DNA of 64,000 nucleotides from Wuchereria bancrofti (lineage: Eukaryota > Nematoda > Chromadorea > Rhabditida > Onchocercidae): assembly GCA_005281725.1 (NCBI GenBank), contig SSBO01000012.1:11898272-11962271 (forward strand), written 5' to 3'. Below are positions 27,701-37,516 of this stretch, in pieces. Both the position numbers and the translations under genes were made by a program. The notes below the pieces were generated by a model. It saw nothing but the letters and a program-made list of their open reading frames with translations. It did no database searches and had not been told where the DNA came from. Within the stretch, counting starts at the first letter, position 1, and every line of letters starts with the position of its first letter.

Positions 27701-30700
27701 AAAGATTTGCTTCTTCAGTATTAAGTGTACTACTCACCTCTTTAACACTTTTCTGCGAGGTTAGTCGTAAGGTTAACGGTTGATCGCAATGTGCATAAAG
27801 CTAAACAAAAAAGAATAGTTGGCTAAGACAAGACAAAACTTGAAAAGTCCAAAAACAATCAATCAAAGCTGTCAGCAATTGTAACGATTATGCTGTTTTA
27901 TTCCATTTAAGAATTGATAAATCTCGAAGCCATGTTTTAAAATATCGAAGTGTATATTTAGGAGGAAGGCAAAATATCTAGGATATTTTATCAAGAAAAA
28001 AAAGGATTGAATTTGATATGAAATGTTTTTTTGATTGAAAATTTTTGGTTAATGAAAAATTTGAATATGATGAAATGTTATGATGACATATCCAGAAATG
28101 TGGACCGATAAATGCTTAGTATACCTGCTCAAACGTATCGTAGGTATCATCGGTGAAAAAGATTTTGACAAACCGTATGCCACTAGCTGCATTCCAAGCA
28201 AACCATATGGAAAGCTTTTCCAGTTGTGTTTCAACATCTGGCTTTAATTTCAATGTGCATTTATCGCTTCCATCATCGCAATCTTGTACATCCGGAAGCC
28301 AAGCCTTCGTTGATGCGGTACAAACTTCAGCGTCTGGCACTCCTTAGCATTTGTTTTCAGTTTTTTCATCATTTTACGCTATTCTCATTTATCAGTTTTA
28401 TGAAAAGATCATTAATATCATATCAATCGACGAATTTGATTCAAAAAATAATATTATCAATCTATATGTTATGTGCATTCTGTATTTACTCAAAAAGTAG
28501 ATGCAGTAAATTTTTTTTTTTTGTGAATGGGAAGAAACGGATTATTTCACTAATCCATCTTTTCACTAGCTTGAGAAGTTTAATAAATCAAATTTATAAA
28601 ATGGTCTTCAATTTTATAAAATTTAGTATTTACTGAAGAAGCTAATGCGATGCGTTTTTTTACCTAAATGAAGGCAACGGATTACATAGGATTTTACTAG
28701 TTTTAAACTGATGAATCTCACAGCCTGAAAACGTCGAATTGGATGAGATCAAGTTCCATCCATTTCTCAATTTATTTCATTAATCGTTTCTCTGTTTATG
28801 GAAGTCGGACTAGACATGACAGGACGAATGTCTTAAGAGTGTATTTCAGCTTCAATTGTCTCTCACGTATTACACTTCAACTGAAATGTTGTATGAGACA
28901 TAAATCCCACAACTCCTAACAAGTTCATCCATCAGATTGGACGGCCGAACCGCAAAATGTGTTCGTAACGAGAAAATGCAGTGGGGTTGCTGAATGGGAT
29001 GAGTGTTGGGTTTCTTTCATTTGCTTGGGAGGAGGGACTGTTGAGCTTAATAAGTAAGACTGCTTGTGGATAAGCTCTCACTTAGCGGTAAAATAAAGTT
29101 GTCGAACAAATAAGATTATATGTCCACTAAGACTCCATGTTAACTAGGATTATATGTGCGATAAGAATAGGATTGGTTAGATAGAGTTTTCAGTAAAGTT
29201 CAGGTTTCCTCAGTTTTGCAGGATGGAAGAGTCAGAAGCAGAAGCAGTGTTGGAAAACTTATCGCTGGATGATAAGACAAAACAAGTGCTAGATAATATG
29301 ACTGAATGGGAAAATTTGGGACAAAGTATTATCACAGGCAAAAGGACGATGGTAGAGTTGGATGAACGACGTCAGAAATGTCGTGAAGCATTGAGGCAAT
29401 TGCATAAAGCAAAAAATAGTGCAAATAAGGTTGTTTAACAGCATAACAGCATGTTTTTGTATAAAAAACTGATAACGTCCAACTTTAAAACAAAAGTCAG
29501 ATAATGTGAACAAATGTTAATGAAAAATAGCTTAGCGATTTATGACAGAGAATGAATTATGGTCGAATAAATTTCTAAAAGTTTCAAATGAGTTTGATGA
29601 TTTCAGCACCTATTAAAATAAGGACACCATAACAAAAATTTTTAGCTAGAGCGTTTAGTTTCTCTCCAAAACGTCCCTGTCATTTTAATGAAATTACCTG
29701 ACAGGATATTGTACAAAAAGGGTATCGGTGCAGCACATAGCTTTCATCTCTTTCCTTTTGTAGAAAAGTAAGAACTGGGTTTGCTTCGGAAGTACTACAT
29801 TTCTCAAGGTTACAACCGACCAAGCAAAGCAAATGATTGAAGATGACATGAAGGTTATTGGTACGACTCTCGAGGAGGCTCGAGAAAGTATTAAAAATCA
29901 AGTGAATAAATTGAAGAAAATGGAAGACTGCAAGAATCTTGAAGATCTTGGCTTCTGTTTGGATCCGATTAATTCAACTGTCGTGATCCAGTCCAGGCAG
30001 GTCTTTTGTTACTCAATTTTACTTGCAGGAAAGGACCGGAAATATACTGAGGGTGGATATACTGAGTTTCACACAGTTTCACAATATACTGAGTTTCACA
30101 CAAGGTGCAACTTAAGAGAGTTGGCAATGTACTCATATTTTCTCATAGTTTCTGAGAGATGTTTTGATTTAACAATAATGCCACAAAAATCTTGGTAAAG
30201 TGGAAACAGAACAGTATTCGGTCTTCGTTATCAGTGTGAAAAATATTGGATTGAAAAGTGATCAAATCTGATTAAAAAAATGAAGCGTTACCGGTAGCTT
30301 GTTCTGGACCCCAAAAGCCTGACATTTGGAATGGTTCGGATGAACTAGCTGAGATAGCATATTGTACGACACGTCTGTCTGTGGTGCAGTGCGTTTCTTG
30401 TACACGTTTTTGTCGTGGACCGCAATTCATGCTGCTTAGTGGTGGTGCCCACATCTAAAGAAATCATCAAAACAATTATTTACTTTAAATGTTTCCGTCA
30501 CAGAGTATTACTGTCAATTGTCAAAATTAACACTAAGTTCATTTATTTTGTATAGCTGGTATTCGTTGGTGTTGTAATTTTCGGCCAATTTTTGGAAAGA
30601 TATTGATTTGGAAAGATGCTTTCCTTGTTAGCTTATAAAGTACCTTCTCTTTTGCATGATCAGATGAAACTGATTATAAAGCCATATTTGTTACTGGTTA

Positions 30701-33700
30701 ATTTCAGTAATTCTTTTAAGCGATGTAATCACGCACAATTTTGATACTTTTAGAGTTCCTTTTTGGCCATGGTATAATTCGTGGACCGATAACAATATGA
30801 TTAGGGGTCGACGTTGGACGCACCATCCAATTTGTATATTTCAGATCGATATAACAATGCATTCTTGCTTTTTGTTGGGCAGTGAATGTATTGGCGCAGC
30901 TGTCTTCTAAACAGAACCTATATGGATATCCAGATAGATGAACCGAAAGTTTTTGAAATTATATGCAGTTGCATAGATATGTTGATGGCTCCTTTATATT
31001 TTTCAAATGATATAAGTTACCACTCCAGCCATGTACCGTTCTAGTCACCTGTGTAACTCATGTAATTCCGAAAAGGTGTATTTTTAAATCGTTGAGTTGC
31101 ATCACATGGATCAACTGTTTCTGGATCAGCACATGCTGTATTCTTGACCGTTGGATTCGTGTCGCTTAGCATGTCACCTGAAAAATGTATTAAATAGGAA
31201 AGGAACGGTAAAGGTGATTGTGCATAAGATATTTCTTACAAGAATTTCTCTTAAGGTTCTGCATCTTGCGAAGATGTGGTATGATCTTTTTGAACAAGCA
31301 AGAAAGAAGAGTTAAAAAAAAGGCCAACAGCACTGCATATAATGTATTTCCTTTAAAGCAGTTGAGATTCTAGAACCGTTATCAATCTTTATTATCAAAA
31401 AGTTACGGGACAGTCACTGCTATGTTCTCTTTATAAACAGACTGTTGTAAAGGATTTTAATGTTGTTGGTGTAATATGAATGTAATCTCTTATGGCTTGA
31501 ACTTGAGTAGTTAATTATAATAAACTATGCTAAGATTAGTTTATCCCTTATCTAAGAATTCTCATCCCAAATATTCACATTCTCATTAACAGTGGGTTAG
31601 ACCTGTTTGAACTTTCTACATTTCTGTTACATGTAGGTATAAAATAAGAAATCAAGCTGCTACAGTTTGGTGCTTATTGTTTCAACTTTCCGATTTGTTC
31701 CAGTCGAATTGCTGAATAGAAACTATGATCTTAGGACTTCACAGCCTAATGAAAGTAGGTTCAAAGCGTGAAGTCACTCGTTTCATTTGGTGCAGCAGCC
31801 TACTTTTCTATATTCTTAATGTATTAATAACCGGATAGGTGTCTTTCTATTCTCATTCTTGAAAATATTTTGATATTAGCTGTAGGCTATATTTTGATGC
31901 ATTGTAAGCATTGGTCTCATATCTCATGTAATCATCTAACATTATAGTCGATTAATAAGCATCTGGATATCGTATTGGAGCTAATCAACTTCCTATAATA
32001 TTAGGAACTGGAAGGATGGATTCATGAAGTTTATTACTTGTTGTGCCCAGTCATCTAAACATAAATTTAATGTACGCCTCGACAGCTTTGTTTTAATGCT
32101 TTTCTTCAGTAACTGCCCTGCGCACATAAGTCATTATATCTTTAATCATATCCTCCTTTTGTCCTCGTATAAAGTCTTAGTCTTAATACTTTTTTCTATA
32201 TCAGTACTATGTTACAACTCATTCCATTTTATTTCATTCCTTTCAAATAATATAAAATCTATGCATCAGAATTGTAAATCAAAACGCAACACCTTCAAGT
32301 TCTTTCAAGATACGTGTGCAACAAATCTGATAAAAGAAAGAAAAAGTTATTACCAGTCACCATAGAAGGTATTTTTTCCTGACACGGATCGCTGCATGGT
32401 ACTTCACTGATCCCGTGATGAACATGCCAAAGACCGAGAATATGGCCGATCTCATGAATTAAATTATTGATTTGTCCAGGTGTCCCGAAACGATCATAAC
32501 GAAGTAGTATTCCACCTTGATTGCTATAAATATCTTTTTCCCATGGAAATGTTGAAAAGCCCACTAGATCACTTGCCATCCAATCACCAAACTGTACTGT
32601 CAATCCATTCTCGTTGTCTACTCCAACTGCCGCTTTATATTCTTCGACATTGATATAACGCCTGAATTTATTTTTCTCTCTTTGAAATTAAAATTCAGCA
32701 TTTTTAAAAGCGAATGACACTTAAATTTCTCTCAGAGCAATGCATTTAATTGGAATAGGAATGATTTCCATCATGTCTATCGGTTATAGCCAATGATTTA
32801 GTGTAAGACATTTCGTGGTGCGCCTAATTCCTCATTTCAAATCGAGTCATTCTGCACATAAGTTTAGTACAGCCTTAAAGCGGTTATAGCAAGAAGTTAA
32901 TTCATAAACAAACCTATAGATAGAAGCAGGATCAATGCAGAAGCGATTATCGCTGGAAGCAAAATCAGTGCAGCAGTCGCCTTTGTCCCAGTTGTTTTCA
33001 CGGTTGTTACATTCCAATTCACATTGTTTATTGCCGAGCATCCATTTTTCGCACTTGGCCTACAAATAGCTCAGTTTATTGGACTTTGAATTCTTTTGCT
33101 TTTTTACTCACAAGGAATTCGACTTTCCCTAATCAGATTTGATTATTCCACTGATGTAAGCAATTGATTAGTTTTTCTTTTAGTGAAATAAGTAATGACT
33201 TTTCTTCTAAAAGAAGAAAAGTAATAACAGAAACAGCGAGATGGAATGCATAGAAAGGAAAAGCTAACTCTTCAACAAATTCCATTTTTAATTTTTATCC
33301 ATTGTTGAGAATACACGGAAAAGAGTGAATTAAATGAAATGGCAGCAGACTATTTAATGAAATCTGTATTACCTGCGTCTTGCAATCACCACCGTCATCA
33401 CCGGTAATCGCATGACGACATTCAATGTCACAGCGCTTGTTACCGATCACTGATGACCGACAACCAAATACAATAGTTTTACGTCTTAAAGACGTGTTGC
33501 GGATATTGATCACTTCAAGATTCCATCTGTAGCACAGTGTTAATAGGGACGCAGCTAGCATCAAGTAATCTGAGGGAAAAAAGACAGAAAGCAGTTGAAC
33601 GTACGTGATGTTGTATGACGCAAAAGCCTTTAGAAGTCCGACGTGTTGTCGCATCACCGAATCCATCGGTATATTTACATTGCTGGAAGTAAATAGGGTT

Positions 33701-36208
33701 CTATTTAGTAGTTTAATTAATTGAAATAACTGAAATTCTGACAAATCTCATTACCAAATGTAAAAGAAACAAATTATTTCTCGTGAATCTTTCTGACAGT
33801 TTAAACTCTTTACTGTTTCTATCATTTCATAATGAACAAAGTATAAAGTAAAACTATTATAAAGGATATTTGAAAGTGGTAATTATCATTTCTTTAGTTG
33901 CCGTTATTTATTCATTCCATTGGCTTCTTGTCAATTAATTTCTCTTACAGGTAGGGGAGAGAAAAGTAAGGGGAAAGAGAAAGCTAAGAGACAGTTCAAT
34001 GTCGAGCAAATAGTCTCACCTTCCATCATCATCGCTGATCAATACGACCCGATATTTCAAATTTTTGACGGCGTGCAAATTCCATTGACGTAAATAATTG
34101 CTCGCCACCGTTGGATTATCGCAAACAGTCTGACCACAATAAGGTATTTCTATATTTCGTGGTTTGTCTTTCCGCGGGATTTCTTGCTTTCGTATACCCA
34201 AATCACTCCCTAATATTCACTAAGATTATGCTTCCCATTGATAAGAAATCCTTTATCAATGGGAAGCATAGAATCTCTTTGAATCGTAAATACTAACACC
34301 CAACCGATGATGCATACCAAGGTGCTTCCAGTGACGGACGTCTGAAAACTTCTCTTCAATGACATTTCCCTGCCATTGTTCTCGAATTAACTCTGAATGA
34401 TTCATAAAGCGATCCGTTATGCGCAGTTTCCCAATGTAACCCCGAAATCCGATGATTTGGTCACGACTAAATCGACTGCCATCTGTCGCCAAATACAATT
34501 TTTTGCATGCACTCCGGATTTCCGAATAAAGAACACCAAACTGGGAAAATTTCTTGAGTATTTGAAAATTTAAAAAATTACAATGATTATTGTTAGTTAA
34601 AAATTGAACTTGAGGAAACTGCATTAAAATCTCGAAAAATGAATAAATTTTATCTGCAAATCTGCGAGATTTTCTCAAATAAATTTTTAAAAAAAAATTT
34701 AAGGACAAATTAAATTGCATCCTATTGATAAAAAGATCATGTTATCAGATATAATTGGAATGCAGAACGTTACCTCACGCACCAATTTACCAACACGTGC
34801 ACCATTCACGTAAAATAAAAGTTGATGCGAATCATATGCAATTGCTATTTGAATCCATTCATCGAGACGATAAGCTTTCTCATTTCTTAAATAATTAACT
34901 GCGAAAATTTTTGCAAGGTTTCTTTACATTCTGTTAAGTTTTGTCACTTTATTATAGCAGAAAAAATCAAATATTTTTTAAATCAGAACTCTGCGAGGTC
35001 AAATTCGAAAGGGAAAAATGATTTTACTTAGGTGACGACGCATGGATTGCTTCTTTCTTGGTCTTTTAATTAAAATGATTAATTTAGATGATAAAGTTAG
35101 TGTAGATAACCTGATATGATATGGTCCAGGTGCTAATTCCGGAGTCAATGATATTGCTAGACGAGCTCCGTATTCGCCGTTGAACTCCGTTCCTATTAAA
35201 ATCCTCCACGTTGTTGCATCCCGCTCTTTCCCGCATATATCATTAAGTGCTTCAATTCAATTAACAAACTTGGCAGCAAATCTTTAACAAACCAGAAACT
35301 CTTATCGTACTCGTTGCAAACTATCTGACAATTTTTTTGAGTTCGTGTGTTCTCGTTATTGCTCAGATCGTGATAAGATAACTGAGTGCAGATATGACTA
35401 AGTATTGGCTTCTCAAAGGAGACATAAGATCTTTAAGACAGCTATTTTAATTTGTCAAGTAAAAAAAAATATTTGACATTGTTCATTGAAACTTAAAATC
35501 AGAAAAAAGTTAATGAAAGATAGAAAAACACAAACCAATTATAGTGGCCGAATCTGGCTGCCCACCTTCTATTTGTACCCATATTTCCAGGGTAAATGCG
35601 AAACGCATATTATTTGCAAAAGTTTGCCATACTGGCGTACTCAACCGTAATCCTATCGACCCATTTAAATATAATGCATGATCACTTGGCACTTCAGGTA
35701 TTGTGTGATAAAGAAGTCTAAAAAAAGAAATATTTGCATGCAATGTTCGATTTTCCGAGATTCCAAAATAACTTCAAAAAGGAAAAACTGTTTCAATTTG
35801 GAAGCCATTAAAATTACGCTTCACTCTTCTTTTTAAGATTATCTTATGTGATAATCCAATGGATGAGTTATTTTCGGTAACCTTTATCACCACTTATCAA
35901 CTCTCAAACCATTTCATATGAAATCAACTGTGATTCTAATCAGTTTAGCTTCATCCATTGTCTAATACAAATATTCTAATATATATATTGCCTTATTCAG
36001 CATTATCCAATCGTTCCTTTAAAGTAGAGGAAAACAGTTAATTACAATTTTTTGGTAAATTTCAAGAAAAAAGGATAGATGATGGGAACCTTGAAGAGGT
36101 CAAATTCGATTCCTCATTGATGTCACCACTAATTTTCATTGCCTCTTCCGAACAATAGAAGTTATACATGAAAGAATATAGCAGTAGTAGTAATTGTCGT
36201 GCCATCAT
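21406..36208 (-). CDS. Pappalysin (PAPP-A-like secreted metzincin metalloprotease)
   Basis: A minus-strand gene of about 14.8 kb with more than 20 exons. Exon 1 (36208-36090) gives a signal peptide (MMARQLLLLLLYSF) and joins in phase to 35717-35536. A LamG-like domain runs over about 35717-34290, and CGQTVCDN occurs near 34140. Two LNR modules follow (VIGNKRCDIECRH near 33440; GNKQCELECNNRENNWDKGDCC near 33030), then the zinc site HEIGHILGLWHVHHG (32456-32412) and the Met-turn exon (NYMSYT, about 31060). After these come a domain with DRRVVQYA (30455-30277) and the nested PDRG1 intron. Further on are an RYRIYRTPSFQ segment (~27520), CGDGKRSNDEQCDDGN (~27000) and YEGDGECEPFER (~26440). CCP/sushi modules occupy about 25100-22560, with a third LNR ([22 protein letters not shown], ~22190) and a basic C-terminal tail. 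Domain order and linkers match vertebrate PAPP-A/PAPP-A2, proteases that cleave IGF-binding proteins. The substrate in worms is unknown. Not every central exon border was fixed. Confidence 0.9.
28640..29222 (+). promoter_or_regulatory. Upstream region and trans-splice site of the nested PDRG1-like gene
   Basis: This part of the pappalysin intron precedes the nested gene. It ends in CAGTTTTGCAG, with the AG at 29220-29221 one base before ATG 29223, which fits a spliced-leader acceptor. Two similar 14-bp stretches (near AAGATTATATGT and AGGATTATATGT) occur at 29110-29155. No pappalysin exon was seen here. Confidence 0.5.
29223..30172 (+). CDS. PDRG1-like prefoldin-type coiled-coil protein, nested gene
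   Basis: Three exons join in phase: 29223-29429, 29764-30000 and 30149-30172, giving about 155 residues; human PDRG1 has 133. The first exon forms a helix-rich segment (LDERRQKCREALRQLHKAK) matching PDRG1's VDLDTKRNQNREGLRALQK. The second begins with NWVCFGSTTFLKV, matching VMVCFGNMFIKM, then a second long helix and LGFCLDPIN, matching FNLNPLN. PDRG1 is a beta-type prefoldin-like subunit of the R2TP/PAQosome chaperone complex in other animals, so a chaperone-assembly role is inferred. The gene lies wholly within a pappalysin intron on the opposite strand, between pappalysin exons at about 30277-30455 and 28125-28340. The last exon is tiny and the least certain; without it the frame runs on to 30198. 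Confidence 0.82.
30042..30101 (+). repeat. Short repeats in the last PDRG1-like intron
   Basis: ATATACTGAG occurs three times. Two of the copies extend to ATATACTGAGTTTCACAC, 26 bp apart. The array lies within the predicted last intron of the nested gene. Confidence 0.7.
32370..32664 (-). other. Catalytic exon of pappalysin
   Basis: This exon encodes the N-terminal part of the proteolytic core and the extended zinc-binding motif HExxHxxGxxH, with all three His, the Glu and the Gly present. GISEVPCSDPCQE follows, as in the vertebrate enzymes. An intron of more than 1 kb (about 32369-31179) separates it from the exon carrying the Met-turn NYMSYT. I see no lesion, so the protease is predicted active. 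Confidence 0.88.
34227..34270. repeat. Perfect 18-bp inverted repeat with 8-bp loop
   Basis: The left arm 34227-34244 (TATGCTTCCCATTGATAA) and the right arm 34253-34270 are exact reverse complements around the loop GAAATCCT. The hairpin sits in the middle of a short pappalysin intron whose donor is at 34299. Confidence 0.95.
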
Positions 36209-37516
36209 GTGGATTTTAGTTGAAAAACTTTACAGACTTATGAATGGACGATCTTTCTGTAATATACAAATCAAAATTTCAAGAAACATCGAAGCAATGG
36301 TTTATAACATTTGTTGAACCTGTCTGAGAGGAAGGAGAAAGGATATTGTATTACATCGAGAAACAACTGGGTGACTTGAAGATGCTATAACAGATAAGAG
36401 GCTCTCGTCAAACTCTATGACATCTTTCCTGTGACATTTCCCAAGAAAAGCCGAAATTTGTTCCATCCAGAAAGTTCAATGATCAACAAGAAAAAATAGC
36501 ACTTATATCAACGATGAAATATTTTTTTTTTTGCTAAAAATGATTTAGGTTTATAAAAATTTAATATGTTTAAGTTTTTTTCTAAATTTCTCAAAAAATA
36601 TGGAAGCTTTTTTCTTGCTTTTTTTATATCATTGTGACAAATCTAAGTACAAAAAGCTTTTTAATTTTTTTTGAATTTCACTTAAATTAAAGGTAGAAAT
36701 GTAGCGAATAAAGATGAAAGATGTCTTAATCTAATGAAAAAAACCCGTCCTGAAAGTTTTCAATATTTTTGATAGCAGTAGTGGTTTTATCAGTGCTAAA
36801 TTTGCCAAAAGGCTGTCAGTTTGGATTTTGAAGTATGAAATAACGGCAGGGCACAACGAGCTGCACAGTGGGTCATTCGATGATTGGTCCTTCTGATGAC
36901 TTCGGCTGACGAAGCTAATTAGTTTGATTTTGTAAAATTTTCAAAGTTGAAATAAATTTCTTTCAAATGCAATTGCTAAAAATTTTCTTCAAATTATCAT
37001 TCCATTTTTCAAATATGTTTTGGTCCATAATTAAATAAAATGTTAGCAAAAGCAAAAAGGAATATAATTTTAAGGGGAAATTAAATTTTCAAATCTCGAC
37101 AGAATTTCACATTTGGCAGTAGAATTTCAATTTGAAATTTAAGCATTAATTTTATGGAACCTGTTTCAACAAGAAATGATTGAGAACGTAAAATTGCATA
37201 ATGGAATCAGTCCCATAATTCATTAAACTTCGTGCCATTGGCACACGTGGCGCTGTTGACGGGGGGGTAGGGAGGTGGGGAGGGGTCCGTACGTCTTTCA
37301 TTTTTTGATAAGCATGGTCGAGGACTTTGGATAATTCATCCCGAGCTTGAATTTTAATTCTAAAGTTTCCAACAAAATTTTGAGCTGTAAGGCTAGAAGT
37401 GTTATATTATTTAAAGTGTTAAATCAAGATTTTCATATCTAATTTCACTTAAATTTCGAAATTTCAGGCAAAATTTGCTGACTCGAAATTGAGTATTTCT
37501 AAATTGCAGAATTTTA
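36209..37516. promoter_or_regulatory. Divergent promoter region between pappalysin and RPN2
   Basis: The two genes start head to head and no exon is seen between them. At 37232-37244 lies GTGCCATTGGCAC, a near-palindrome holding an inverted CCAAT box, followed by an E-box CACGTG (37244-37249). A G-rich tract, rare in this AT-rich DNA, begins at 37261. The cluster is 250-290 bp upstream of the RPN2 ATG. A TTGCAG acceptor at 37504-37509, 7 bp before the ATG, suggests spliced-leader addition. Confidence 0.55.
37261..37286 (+). promoter_or_regulatory. G-quadruplex-forming motif
   Basis: A run of seven G is followed by GGG, GG, GGGG and GGGG separated by one or two bases. This satisfies the common G3N1-7 four-run rule on the + strand. 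Confidence 0.7.

Noticed and set aside
27508..27783. Plus-strand open frame with Cys residues
   Set aside because: The minus strand here encodes pappalysin segments (SIDAVQFVSFSLNSLC, RYRIYRTPSFQEG) that fit the vertebrate alignment.
32024..32365. Plus-strand 113-codon frame
   Set aside because: It lies in the long pappalysin intron, is rich in Phe, Leu and Ser from pyrimidine-rich DNA, and shows no family motif.
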